A stretch of DNA of 64,000 nucleotides from JAKACA01 sp963769255 (lineage in GTDB: Bacteria; Actinomycetota; Acidimicrobiia; Acidimicrobiales; Bog-793), in contig CAVYKV010000003.1 of assembly GCA_963769255.1 (NCBI GenBank), positions 62,001-126,000 on the forward strand, in the 5' to 3' direction. Every line of letters begins with the position of its first letter. Position 1 is the stretch's first letter. Shown one piece after another: positions 35,476 through 45,812 of the stretch. The position numbers and the translations under genes were made by a program. The notes beneath the pieces were generated by a model. It saw only the letters and a program-made list of their open reading frames with translations, did not search any database and had not been told where the DNA came from.

Positions 35476-36171
35476 GTGTTGGAGCTGGCGATTCTCGGTT
35501 TGCTGAAGAGGCAGCCGATGCATGGCTACGACCTGCGCAAGCGTCTGCGGAGCGACGTCGGGCTGCTCTCGAGCCTCTCCTTCGGCTCCCTCTACCCTGC
35601 GCTCGCCCGCCTGGAGCACGATGGGGCCGTCCGCGAAGTCGACGTGGCACCATCCCCTTCCTCGGCCGACGTGATCGCGCTCACGGGGTCGCTGGCGGGG
35701 GAGCGGGCGGCGTTTCGTGCCCGGTTGGCCGCCCGGGCGAACGGCGGCGGCCGCCTCGGCGGCCGCACCGCCGGCAGCTCCCGGACACGCAAGGTCTACG
35801 AACTGACGGCGGTCGGCGAGGAGCTCTTCGATCGGCTCCTCACCGACGAGAACGCCGGTGGCAGCGAGGGGAGCGCCGGCAAGGCCTTTGCCCTGCGCTG
35901 GGCCTTCGCTCGACACCTCGCGCCGGAAGCTCGCCTACGATTGCTCGAACGCAGGCGGCGCCAGCTGGAGGACCGGCGGTCGGCCGCCCGCCGTGCCATC
36001 GAGTCGCCGAGCCGCCCGCTCGACCGTTTCGAGCGGTCGCTCGTCGAGCACTCGAGGGCGACCATCGAGCTGGAGCTCGGTTGGATCGAAGCCCTGGAGG
36101 TGGAAGAGGCCGCCGAAAGCTCCGAGACCAGCCCCGAACATCGCCACGAATCTGCCGCCGAAGTGTCATGA
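35476..36171 (+). CDS. PadR-family transcriptional regulator
   Basis: This 231-residue protein begins VLELAILGLLKRQPMHGYDL, the standard first helix of PadR winged-helix domains. It has GSLYPALARLEHDGAV as recognition helix and RKVYELTAVGEELFDRLL as the wing region. The C-terminal half is helical and charged (LLERRRRQLEDRRSAARR) for dimerisation. GTG 35476 is preferred because it restores the family N-terminus and matches a leaderless promoter. It is immediately upstream of ino1, as Rv0047c is near ino1 in M. tuberculosis, so ino1 is a probable target. Confidence 0.87.
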   Translation: MLELAILGLLKRQPMHGYDLRKRLRSDVGLLSSLSFGSLYPALARLEHDGAVREVDVAPSPSSADVIALTGSLAGERAAFRARLAARANGGGRLGGRTAGSSRTRKVYELTAVGEELFDRLLTDENAGGSEGSAGKAFALRWAFARHLAPEARLRLLERRRRQLEDRRSAARRAIESPSRPLDRFERSLVEHSRATIELELGWIEALEVEEAAESSETSPEHRHESAAEVS

Positions 36172-36247
36172 CCCGGAAGTGACACCGGGAACCCCTCAAA
36201 CCCGTCCGAACACAAGCGTCACGCCTGTCAGAACAAAGGAACGACGA

Positions 36248-37324
<1,077 letters not shown>

Positions 37325-37342
37325 GCCGGCGCCGGCGCGCCT

Positions 37343-39421
37343 CTAGACGCCGGCGAGGCGCCCTTGCGTGGCGGCGGCGGCACCGAGGAACCGTTCCATG
37401 TCGACCGAGTCGAGCGGCTCCGAGAACAAGAAACCCTGCCCCGTCCGACAACCCATCTCCCTCAGCAGCCCGAGCTGCTCGCGCGTCTCGACGCCTTCGG
37501 CGACGACGTCGAGGTCGAGCACCTTGGCGAGGCCGAGGACCGCCTCCACGATGGCCGTGTCGTTCGAGTCGGTGCCGAGGCCGTCGATGAACGAGCGATC
37601 GATCTTGAGCGAGTCGATCGGGAGCTGGCGCAGGTAGCTGAGCGACGAGTAGCCCGTGCCGAAATCGTCCACGGTGAGGTGCACCCCGAGCTCGCGCAAG
37701 AGCCGGAGGGTGTCCATGTGCGAGGCCACCTGTGAGAGAAGCGTGGTCTCGGTGATCTCGAGATAGACGCACTCGGGCGGCACGGCGGAGGAGGAGAGGG
37801 CGGTCGACACGGTGGCGACGAGGTCCGGGGAGGCGAGCTGGCGGGCCGAGAGGTTGACCGAGACGGAGAAGTTGCCCGCCATGGCGTACTTGCGGCGCCA
37901 GCCGGCCATCTGGCGGATCGCCTCCGACAGCACCCACTCGCCGACGGGGATGATGAGCCCCGTCTCCTCGGCGAGCGGGATGAAGTCGAGGGGGGAGATG
38001 ACGCCGCGCTCGGGATGCGCCCATCGGATGAGCGCCTCCGAGCCGCGCAAGGTGATGTTGCCGAGCGTGACGACCGGCTGGTGGACGAGGAAGAGCTCCC
38101 CCCGCTCGAGGGCCCGGCGCAGGGCGCCTCCGAGGTCGACGCGGGAGCGGGCACGCGAGCGCAGATCCTCGTCGAAGAACTCGATGGCGGACCGGCCGTT
38201 CTCCTTCGCCCGGTAGAGGGCGGCGTCCGCCTCCCGCACGAGGTCCTCCGCCGAGGCATCCGGCCGGCTGATGGCCGCACCGATGCAGGCCGAGACGAAG
38301 ATCTCCGAGCCCGCTCCGAGGTCCATGGGCTCGGTCATGCAGTCGAGGAGACGGGCGGCGAAACGGCTCGTCTCCTCCTCGTCCGATGTCTCCCGCACGA
38401 TGACGAGCTCGTCGCCCCCGAAGCGGGCGACCGTGTCGCCCACGCGGACCGCACCGGCGAGGCGGGCCGCCATCTCCGCCAGCACGAGGTCCCCCGTGGC
38501 GTGGCCCAGTGAGTCGTTCACGTCCTTGAAGCTGTCGAGATCGATGATGAGGACAGCGATCCGTTTGGCGCGGCGCTGCGACTGGGCGAGCGCCGTGCGG
38601 AGCCGGTCCATCAACAGGTCGCGGTTCGGCAGGTTCGTGAGCGGGTCGTGCAGGGCGGCGTGTCGGATGGCTTCAGCCGCTTGCTGGCGGGCGACGACCG
38701 ACATCCCGCTCACGACGCCGTCGTCGCCCCGCACCGGGGAGGCCGTGCAGTGGACGGGCACCGTCGTGCCGTCGCTGCGCTGCCAGAACGTCGTGTGCTC
38801 GCGCACCATCTCACCGTCGGCCATACGGCTGAGCATGACGGCGGCTTCGGCCACCTGGTCCGGCGCGAACAGCGACGAGAGGGGCGTCCCGACGACCTCG
38901 TCGCGGGCGAAGCGGGTGAGGGCGGTGGCGGCCGCGTTCCAGCTCGTGATGGTGCCGTCGAGCGTCGTGGCGAGGATGGCGTCCTCGGAGGACTCGACGA
39001 CGGCCACCATCTCCCGGAATGCCTGCTCCACCTTCAGGTCGTCGGTGACGTCGGACACGGTGACGACGATCCCGCCGATCGTGGGGACGTTCAGCAGGTT
39101 GTGGGCCGTTCCCCGCAGCCACCGCAGCGTCCCGTCGGCGTGGCGATTGCGGAAGCTGACCGGGATGATGGCCCCGGGGGCGTCGTAGAGGTAGATGATC
39201 GAGGCGAGGCCGGTGTCCACCTCCTCGGGGGGAAACAGCTCGGCGTGGCGGCGACCCACGATGGCACCGGGCTCGTAGCCGAGCACCCGGCGCACGGAGG
39301 GGGAGACGTAGCTGACGACGCCGAAGGCATCGGTGACGAAGATCGTCTCGCTGGAGTGCTCCATGAGCGCCTCGATGCGGACGCGGTCCGACTGGCCGCT
39401 TCCTGCCATCGGTGAGACCAT
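37343..39421 (-). CDS. PAS-PAS-GGDEF-EAL cyclic-di-GMP protein
   Basis: This 692-residue cytoplasmic protein has two PAS domains (residues about 15-130, IFVTDAFGVVSYVSPSVRRVLGY; and 135-255, ILATTLDGTITSWNAAATAL). A GGDEF domain (LHDPLTNLPNRDLLMDRL) and an EAL domain follow. The GGDEF active site reads FGGDELVI rather than GGDEF, an atypical last residue. The EAL domain keeps RGSEALIRWAHPE, EITETTLL and DDFGTGYSSL, so phosphodiesterase activity is likely. No membrane segment is present. It is convergent with ino1. Confidence 0.92.
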   Translation of the reverse strand: MVSPMAGSGQSDRVRIEALMEHSSETIFVTDAFGVVSYVSPSVRRVLGYEPGAIVGRRHAELFPPEEVDTGLASIIYLYDAPGAIIPVSFRNRHADGTLRWLRGTAHNLLNVPTIGGIVVTVSDVTDDLKVEQAFREMVAVVESSEDAILATTLDGTITSWNAAATALTRFARDEVVGTPLSSLFAPDQVAEAAVMLSRMADGEMVREHTTFWQRSDGTTVPVHCTASPVRGDDGVVSGMSVVARQQAAEAIRHAALHDPLTNLPNRDLLMDRLRTALAQSQRRAKRIAVLIIDLDSFKDVNDSLGHATGDLVLAEMAARLAGAVRVGDTVARFGGDELVIVRETSDEEETSRFAARLLDCMTEPMDLGAGSEIFVSACIGAAISRPDASAEDLVREADAALYRAKENGRSAIEFFDEDLRSRARSRVDLGGALRRALERGELFLVHQPVVTLGNITLRGSEALIRWAHPERGVISPLDFIPLAEETGLIIPVGEWVLSEAIRQMAGWRRKYAMAGNFSVSVNLSARQLASPDLVATVSTALSSSAVPPECVYLEITETTLLSQVASHMDTLRLLRELGVHLTVDDFGTGYSSLSYLRQLPIDSLKIDRSFIDGLGTDSNDTAIVEAVLGLAKVLDLDVVAEGVETREQLGLLREMGCRTGQGFLFSEPLDSVDMERFLGAAAATQGRLAGV

Positions 39422-39502
39422 CGAAAGCTCGTCCTCCCGGTGGGTGCGCTGTTGACGCGAGCTTGTTTGCGAGACTACTCACCGGCAGGCCGGAAGAGGC
39501 GG

Positions 39503-40954
39503 TTATCCGTGTGCGATGGAGTCCCCGCTCGGATCCCGCCGCTCGTGCCACCACTCGAGCAGCCGCCGGCTCGCCTCGTCAGGGCCGATGACACCTTCCT
39601 CGATGCGGATTTCGAGGAGGAACGCGAGGGCTTCCCCCACATCGGGCCCGGGGCCGATGCCGAGCAGTGCCATGACCTCGACGCCGTCGAGCTCGGGTCG
39701 CAGGGCGTCCAGCTCCTCCCTGGCTCGTAGCTCGGCCAGCCGCCGCTCGAGCTCGTCCATGCGCTCGCCGAGGGCGCGGGCGCGGGCGGCATTGCGGGTC
39801 GTGCAGTCGGCCCGCGTGAGCTCGTTCAGGCGGTCGAGCAGCTCGCCGGCGTCGCGGGCGTAGCGCCGCACGGCACTGTCGGTCCATCCCATCCGGTAGG
39901 TGTGGAAGCGCAGGTGCAGCTCGACGAGACGGGAGACCTCGTCGATCTCGCTCGAGGGGTAGCGGAGCGCCCTCATGCGCTCTCGGGTCATGCGGGCACC
40001 CACGACGTCGTGGTGGTGGAAGGAGACGCCGTCGGGCCCGATGGTGCGCGTCCTCGGCTTCCCGATGTCGTGGAAGAGGGCGGCCAGCCGCAGGATCTTC
40101 TCCGGCCGGGTCTTTCCCACGACGGCGATCGTGTGGGCGAGGACGTCCTTGTGCCGGTGCACGGGATCCTGCTCGAGGGCGAGGGCCGGCAGCTCCGGCA
40201 GGAAGCGGTCGGCGAGGCCCGTGGACACGAGGAAGAAGAGGCCCGCCTCTGGCGACGGCAGCGTGACGAGCTTGTCGAGCTCGTCGCGGATGCGTTCGGC
40301 CGAGACGATGGAGAGCCGCTCGGCCAACGCCGTCACCGCCTCCGAAAGGGCCCTGTCCGGCTCGAGGGCGTAGCCGGCGATGAAGCGGGCGGCGCGCAGC
40401 ATGCGCAGGGGGTCGTCACTGAAGGAGATCTCCGGGTCGAGGGGCGTCCGCAGGCGGTGTGCGGCCAGGTCCTCCAACCCGCCATAGGGATCGAACAGCT
40501 CGAGATCGGGCAGCCGCAACGCCATGGCGTTCACCGTGAAGTCGCGCCTCGAGAGGTCGACGGAGACATCGTCACCGAAGCTGACGGAAGGGTTCCTCGA
40601 GTCGGGGTCGTAGGCCTCCGCCCGATGCGTCGTGATCTCGAAGCGACGCCCTCCAAAGGACAAGCCGATCGTCCCGAACCGCTTGCCCTGCGTCCAGACG
40701 TGCTCTGCGAGCGGCGCGACGACGGCCTCGATCTCCTCCGGGCGGGCATCGGTCGTGAGGTCGATGTCGACCGACTCGTCGAAGGGGACGCCGCCCGGGC
40801 GTCCCGCCACGGCATCTCGCACGGTGCCGCCCACGAGGTAGACCTGCTTGCCGGCCGACTCGAACCGCGCCGCCAGCGGCGACACCGCCTCGAGCACCGG
40901 TCGGAGGCGTTCCGGGACCACCATGGGCGACACTCGCTGCTCGGCGTTCGTCAC
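39503..40954 (-). CDS. cca: CCA tRNA nucleotidyltransferase
   Basis: This protein of about 483 residues has a class II nucleotidyltransferase head (QVYLVGGTVRDAVAGRPGG, DIDLTTDARPEE, and the RRDFTVNAMAL and DDPLRMLRAARFIAGY motifs) plus an HD domain (LAALFHDIGKPRTRT). It adds or repairs CCA ends of tRNA; poly(A) polymerase annotation is an alternative in this family. GTG 40954 overlaps the deacetylase stop (GTGA); ATG 40924 is an alternative start. Position beside DUF6049 and murJ matches pcnA in M. tuberculosis. Confidence 0.9.
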   Translation of the reverse strand: MTNAEQRVSPMVVPERLRPVLEAVSPLAARFESAGKQVYLVGGTVRDAVAGRPGGVPFDESVDIDLTTDARPEEIEAVVAPLAEHVWTQGKRFGTIGLSFGGRRFEITTHRAEAYDPDSRNPSVSFGDDVSVDLSRRDFTVNAMALRLPDLELFDPYGGLEDLAAHRLRTPLDPEISFSDDPLRMLRAARFIAGYALEPDRALSEAVTALAERLSIVSAERIRDELDKLVTLPSPEAGLFFLVSTGLADRFLPELPALALEQDPVHRHKDVLAHTIAVVGKTRPEKILRLAALFHDIGKPRTRTIGPDGVSFHHHDVVGARMTRERMRALRYPSSEIDEVSRLVELHLRFHTYRMGWTDSAVRRYARDAGELLDRLNELTRADCTTRNAARARALGERMDELERRLAELRAREELDALRPELDGVEVMALLGIGPGPDVGEALAFLLEIRIEEGVIGPDEASRRLLEWWHERRDPSGDSIAHG

Positions 40955-41982
40955 CCGGACGCTTCGTCGAGATGAAGGGCACGGGCCGAGCTGACGACTT
41001 CGAGCGCATGGGCGTCCGCCGGGGCGGCCGTCGAGACCGGCTCGGGCCTCATCGTCGTGCCGGCGAGGGCGGCGACGCAGGCGGCCGCCGAGAGGGCCAG
41101 CGCCTCGAGGTCGTAGCCACCTTCCAGGAAGGCGATGCGCCGGCCGGGCGGGGCGAGCAGGAGCGAACGCCAGGTGAGATCGGAGAAGTCGCCTGCCGTG
41201 AGGCCGAGGTCGGTGAGCGGGTCGTCGCGGTGGGCGTCGAAGCCCGCCGAGATGAGGACCCAGTCCGGGGCAAAGCGCTCCGCCACCGGTTCGATGACGG
41301 TGTCGAAGGCGGCCCGGTAGGCCTCGCCGCTCGCCCCTTCGGGCATCGGCAGGTTGACGGTGGCGCCGGTCCCGTCGCCGGTCCCCCTCTCGGGAAGGGC
41401 GCCCGTCCCCGGGTAGAAGGGGAACTGGTGCAGCGACACGTAGCACACGTCGGCCCGGTCGTAGAAGATGTCCTGCGTCCCGTTGCCATGGTGGGCGTCG
41501 AAGTCCACGATGAGCACGCGGTAGCCGTCCTCCGCCAGGGCGGCGGCAGCGACGGCGACGTTGTTGAAGAGACAGAACCCCATCGCCCGCCCCGAGAGGG
41601 CGTGGTGCCCGGGTGGCCGTACCGCCAGGAACGCCGCCTCCGCCTCACCAGCTCGCAACCGGGCGACGGCATCGGGTCCCGCTCCGGCGGCCCGCAGCGC
41701 CGCCTCGTAGGAGGCGGAGGAGGCTCTCGTGTCGGCGTCGATCATGCCGCCGCCGTCGGCGCAGAACTCGCTCAGGGCGTCCAGATAGGCCGCCTCGTGC
41801 ACCCGGGTGAGCTCGTCTCGCTCGGCGGGCCGGGGCTCGAACTCCACGAGGGCCTCGTCCAGCCCGGCGGCGGAGAGTCCCTCGAAGACAGCGAGCAGCC
41901 GGTCCGGACGCTCCGGGTGGTGCCGTCCGGTGTCATGCCGAGCGAAGGCGTCATGGCGGCCCAGCAAGACGGTCATCGGCAT
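40951..41982 (-). CDS. Histone deacetylase/acetoin utilisation-family protein
   Basis: This 343-residue protein has the arginase-like deacetylase fold. It shows RPPGHHALSGRAMGFCLFNN, the zinc ligands in VDFDAHHGNGTQDIFY, and ISAGFDAHRDDPL. A late GGYDLEALA carries the tyrosine-containing loop. It may deacetylate proteins, polyamines or small molecules. The start is ATG 41982 (MPMTVLLGRHD). It is divergent from the DUF6049 gene by about 51 bp and coupled to cca. Confidence 0.88.
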   Translation of the reverse strand: MPMTVLLGRHDAFARHDTGRHHPERPDRLLAVFEGLSAAGLDEALVEFEPRPAERDELTRVHEAAYLDALSEFCADGGGMIDADTRASSASYEAALRAAGAGPDAVARLRAGEAEAAFLAVRPPGHHALSGRAMGFCLFNNVAVAAAALAEDGYRVLIVDFDAHHGNGTQDIFYDRADVCYVSLHQFPFYPGTGALPERGTGDGTGATVNLPMPEGASGEAYRAAFDTVIEPVAERFAPDWVLISAGFDAHRDDPLTDLGLTAGDFSDLTWRSLLLAPPGRRIAFLEGGYDLEALALSAAACVAALAGTTMRPEPVSTAAPADAHALEVVSSARALHLDEASG

Positions 41983-42033
41983 GACGGTACCGCGGCCTGG
42001 GGCGGCCGGTGCCGGCCGATACGCTGGGTCGTC

Positions 42034-44145
42034 GTGCGCGCGCATGTCCGGCAGCCTCGTCGGGGGGCCACGGCCGTGGTCCTCGCGGCGGTGCTGTGCG
42101 CCCTCGGCGTACTGGCGGCGCCGGGCGGCCGGTCGTCGGCCGCCGTCACGCCGAAGACCTCTCTCGTGCTCGAATCGCAGTCGCCCGCCTTCGTGGAGAG
42201 CGCCCGGGGTGTGAACCTCGGGATCCAGATCCGCTCCCCCGTGCCCGCCTCACGCCTCTCGCTCGAAGTCACCTTGTACTCCGCCATCCTCGACCGCTAC
42301 ACCCTGCGCCAGATCCTCGCCGGCTCCCTGCCGAGCCTGAGCGCCGTCGTCGGGAGCCCGGGGGTCATCCCGCTCGACACGAAGGGCCTCCACTGGTCGT
42401 CCGGGGGGACCGTCACCCTCCATCTCCCCGTCTCGGCGCCGGATCTCCCCGGGGACTCACCGACGGGCACGGGCGGCGTCTCCCTCTCCATCCCGGACTG
42501 TGCCGCACCCAACTGCGGGGGCGTCTACCCGATGCAGGTGTCGCTCCTCGAATCCGGGGGCGGACCGCTCGCCAGCTTCACGACGTACCTCATCGTGACG
42601 CCCCCCTCAGAGGTGGGATCCGGAACGCATCCGCTGCGCTTCGCCTGGGTGCTCCCGCTCGGGTCGTCGCCTGCCATCTCGACCGCCGGCCTCCCGGTCG
42701 AGGACGCCTCCGACCTGGGAGAGCTGGAGACGATCGAGGACGCCCTCGAGACGGCGCCGTCGGCCTCCGTCTCGCTCGACGTCTTTCCCCAGTTCGTCGA
42801 GTCGTTGGAGAGCCAGACGGGCGCCGCCGCCGTCGGAGCGCTCGCCGAGCTCAAGTCGCTGGCCTCCCCTTCGGGCCAGATCGACCTCGTGCCGGGCACG
42901 TTCCTCCCGGTCGACCCCGACGGCCTCGTCGCCTCCGGCCTGGGATCGGCGATCGGCAGTCAGCTCAGCCGAGGGCGCCACATCCTTTCGTCCGGCGGCC
43001 TCGCCTCCGACCCGCGGGACTACGCCGTCGAGGGGCATCTCGACGCTGCCGCCCTCGGGCTCCTCGTGCAGTCGGGCGTCACGCGGCTCATCCTCCCGAG
43101 CTCCGGCGTGCAGCCCCTCCCGGCCAGCTACGCGCAATGGACGCCCACCACGCCCTTCCTCGTGCCCGGCTCGGCCGTGGAGGCCATGGCATCCGATCCC
43201 GGCCTCGAGATGGAGCTGGCGAGCAGCGCGCCGCCGGCGCTGAAGGCGCAGGAGATGCTGGCCGACCTCTCCATCCAGTACTTCGACAACACGGGGGCCG
43301 AGCAGGCGATCGCCCTCGAGTCCAGCCTCGACACGGCCTACGACGGCGCCTTCCTGCGCGACATGCTCACCGGCCTCTCGCAAGGCCGCATCGTGCAGGC
43401 CGTCTCCCTCGACGACGTCTTCGACACGATCCCGCCGGGCTCGAGCGCCACGTCGCCCGACAAGCGTCAACTGAGCCGAGCCTCCACGCCGTCCGGCCTC
43501 GTGCCGTCCGGCCCCATCGCCTCGGCCGGGCAGAGCCTGGCCGCCCTCGCCTCGGTGCTACCGGCCACGCTCCACCCCCACGGCAAAGTGCCGCTGGCCG
43601 ATCTCGTCCTCATGTCGGAAGGCGCCGGCGAGACGACGGAGGAGCGCAACGCCTACCTCGGCCCGATCTTCCAGCAGTCGGACACGCTCGCCGGGCTCGC
43701 CAGCCTGCCCTTCGGGCGCACCATCACGATGACGTCGCTGCGGGCGAAGATCCCCATCACCATCGTCTCCGTCGCGAAGGCTCCCTTCTGGGCGAGGCTG
43801 AGCGTGTCCAGCAACCAGCTCGGGTTTCCCAACCGCCGCAGCTGGAAGATCCGCATCCTGCCGCGCACGAACATCGTGCCGATCGTGGTCACGGCCAAGT
43901 CGTCGGGGGACTTCTCGTTGCAGCTCACCCTCTCCACGACGAGCGGCTTCACGATGAAGAGCGGCTCCATGACGATCCGCTCCACCGCCATCTCGGGCGT
44001 CGCCGTCGCCCTCTCCGTCGGGGCGGCCGCCTTCCTCGTCGTCTGGTGGCTGCGCTCTATCCTCACGAAGCGGCGCAAGAAGCACCGCCTGCGCGGCGCC
44101 GCGCTGGCGGCCGGCGTTGTGCCCGGCGAGCCCTCCGAAGCGTGA
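42034..44145 (+). CDS. DUF6049-type secreted/membrane protein
   Basis: This protein of about 703 residues has an N-terminal signal or anchor (TAVVLAAVLCALGVLAAPGG) after a short basic start. A long extracellular part of beta-rich character and a C-terminal membrane helix (GVAVALSVGAAAFLVVWWL) follow, with the cytoplasmic tail KRRKKHR. The position directly before murJ and this architecture match mycobacterial Rv3909, which is linked to envelope biogenesis. GTG 42034 is the best of several starts. Its stop overlaps the murJ GTG (GTGA). Confidence 0.72.
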   Translation: MRAHVRQPRRGATAVVLAAVLCALGVLAAPGGRSSAAVTPKTSLVLESQSPAFVESARGVNLGIQIRSPVPASRLSLEVTLYSAILDRYTLRQILAGSLPSLSAVVGSPGVIPLDTKGLHWSSGGTVTLHLPVSAPDLPGDSPTGTGGVSLSIPDCAAPNCGGVYPMQVSLLESGGGPLASFTTYLIVTPPSEVGSGTHPLRFAWVLPLGSSPAISTAGLPVEDASDLGELETIEDALETAPSASVSLDVFPQFVESLESQTGAAAVGALAELKSLASPSGQIDLVPGTFLPVDPDGLVASGLGSAIGSQLSRGRHILSSGGLASDPRDYAVEGHLDAAALGLLVQSGVTRLILPSSGVQPLPASYAQWTPTTPFLVPGSAVEAMASDPGLEMELASSAPPALKAQEMLADLSIQYFDNTGAEQAIALESSLDTAYDGAFLRDMLTGLSQGRIVQAVSLDDVFDTIPPGSSATSPDKRQLSRASTPSGLVPSGPIASAGQSLAALASVLPATLHPHGKVPLADLVLMSEGAGETTEERNAYLGPIFQQSDTLAGLASLPFGRTITMTSLRAKIPITIVSVAKAPFWARLSVSSNQLGFPNRRSWKIRILPRTNIVPIVVTAKSSGDFSLQLTLSTTSGFTMKSGSMTIRSTAISGVAVALSVGAAAFLVVWWLRSILTKRRKKHRLRGAALAAGVVPGEPSEA

Positions 44146-45812
44146 GCCTGCCGGGCGGCGAATCCGAGCCCGGGAGCCCGACGGCCGCCGAGGCGGGAAC
44201 CGGCCTCGGCCGCGCCACCGCCTTCATGGCGGTCGGGACGCTCCTGTCGAGGGTGACCGGCCTCCTCCGGCTCCTCGTGGCGGCCTACGCGCTCGGCGGC
44301 AACTCCCTCTCCGACGCTTTCAACCTCGCCAACAACACCCCCAACCTCGTGCACGACCTCGTGCTCGGCGGCGTCCTCTCGGCAACCTTCGTACCCCAGT
44401 TCGTGCACCGGCTGGCCTCGCGGCCCCGCCGGGAAGCCGAGGAGTCCATCTCCGCCGTCGTGTCCCTCTCGAGCGTCGTGCTCTTCGGCGCAACCGTCGT
44501 CTTCCTCCTCGCCGCCCCCTACATCATCGACCTCTACTCCATCGGCGCTCACAGCGCCGGGATCGCCGCCGAACGGGACGTCGCCACCGACCTCCTGCGC
44601 CTCTTCGCCATCCAGCTCGTCGGCTACGGGACCATCAGCCTCATGGGCGCCGTGCTGAACACGGTGCGCCGCTTCGTCCTCGTCGCCTTCGTGGGCGTCC
44701 TCAACAACGTCATCGCCATCGCCGTCCTCGTCGAGTTCGCCCGCGTCGTCGGCAGGCACCCGACACTCGCCCAGGTGCAGCACGACCACGGCGCCATCTT
44801 GCTGCTCGGCCTCGGGACGAGCGCCGGCGTCGTCGTGCAGGCGGTCGCCCTCCTGCCGGCGACGTTGCGATCGGGTCTGCACCTCCGCTTTGTCTGGCGG
44901 CCCGGGGACCCGGCCATCAGGGAGATCCGGTCGCTCTCGAGCTGGACGTTCGGCTTCGTCGTGGCCAATCAGATCACCGTCTTCGTCGTGCTCGCCCTCG
45001 CCGTCCATCTCGGTCCCGCCCGCGTGACGGACTACACGTACGCCTACCAGTTCTTCCAGCTGCCATTCGGCATGATCGCCGTCTCGGTCATGAGCGCCGT
45101 CATCCCCGAGCTGTCCTACCGCTGGAGCAGGCGGGACCTCCCGGAGATGGCGCATCAGTTCGGCCTCGGGATGCGCCGCATGATGGCCGGCATCCTTCCC
45201 GCCACGGCCGGCTACCTCCTCCTCTCCGGACCGCTCATCTCCCTGCTCCTGCGCCATCGGGACTTCGGGAGCGCCAACGCCCACGAGACGGCCGTCCTCC
45301 TCACCTGGATGGCCGTCGGCCTTCCCGGCTACTGCGCCTACCTCCTGTGCATCTCCGCACTACAGGCGATGCGGGACACGAGGACGGCCTTCTTCCTCTA
45401 CCTCTACGAGAACGTAGCCACCATTCTTCTGGCAGTACTGCTGACTGAACATGTCGGGGTAGCCGGCCTCTCGCTCTCGCTCTCCCTCGCCTACAGCTCG
45501 GCCGCCATCGCAGCGCTCTTCGTCGTTCGCTCCCGCATGGGCAGCCTGGGTGGGCGCCCCCTCGCCCGTTTCCTCCTCCGTTCCTTCGTCCTCACCCTCC
45601 TCATGGCGGCCGCCGTGGCAGCCGTGGCGGCGGCCGTCTCCTCCTCGAGCGATCTCGGCCCGTTACTCGAGGTTGTGGCGGGCGTGCTGGCAGGAGTCAT
45701 CACCTACGGCGCCGCCGCCGGGCTCGCAGCAACCATCTCGGGCTGGCAGACTGCACGCAAACGCCCCGGCGCCAAGAAAGGAGCACATGGCTACCATCCG
45801 AGTCGTCACTGA
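44142..45812 (+). CDS. murJ: MurJ/MviN-family lipid II flippase
   Basis: This 556-residue protein has about 14 membrane helices. It has the conserved N-terminal region (RATAFMAVGTLLSRVTGLLR, SLSDAFNLANNTPNLV, and VLSATFVPQFV) that contains the catalytic charged residues. It would move lipid-linked peptidoglycan precursor across the membrane. It starts inside the DUF6049 stop and overlaps the following degV gene by 26 bp. The cytoplasmic pseudokinase extension found in mycobacterial MviN is absent. Confidence 0.92.
   Translation: MSLPGGESEPGSPTAAEAGTGLGRATAFMAVGTLLSRVTGLLRLLVAAYALGGNSLSDAFNLANNTPNLVHDLVLGGVLSATFVPQFVHRLASRPRREAEESISAVVSLSSVVLFGATVVFLLAAPYIIDLYSIGAHSAGIAAERDVATDLLRLFAIQLVGYGTISLMGAVLNTVRRFVLVAFVGVLNNVIAIAVLVEFARVVGRHPTLAQVQHDHGAILLLGLGTSAGVVVQAVALLPATLRSGLHLRFVWRPGDPAIREIRSLSSWTFGFVVANQITVFVVLALAVHLGPARVTDYTYAYQFFQLPFGMIAVSVMSAVIPELSYRWSRRDLPEMAHQFGLGMRRMMAGILPATAGYLLLSGPLISLLLRHRDFGSANAHETAVLLTWMAVGLPGYCAYLLCISALQAMRDTRTAFFLYLYENVATILLAVLLTEHVGVAGLSLSLSLAYSSAAIAALFVVRSRMGSLGGRPLARFLLRSFVLTLLMAAAVAAVAAAVSSSSDLGPLLEVVAGVLAGVITYGAAAGLAATISGWQTARKRPGAKKGAHGYHPSRH

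Noticed and set aside
40972..42033. In-frame extension of the DUF6049 gene to over 1000 codons
   Set aside because: The extension is antisense to the deacetylase-family gene. The signal-like sequence begins only after 42034.
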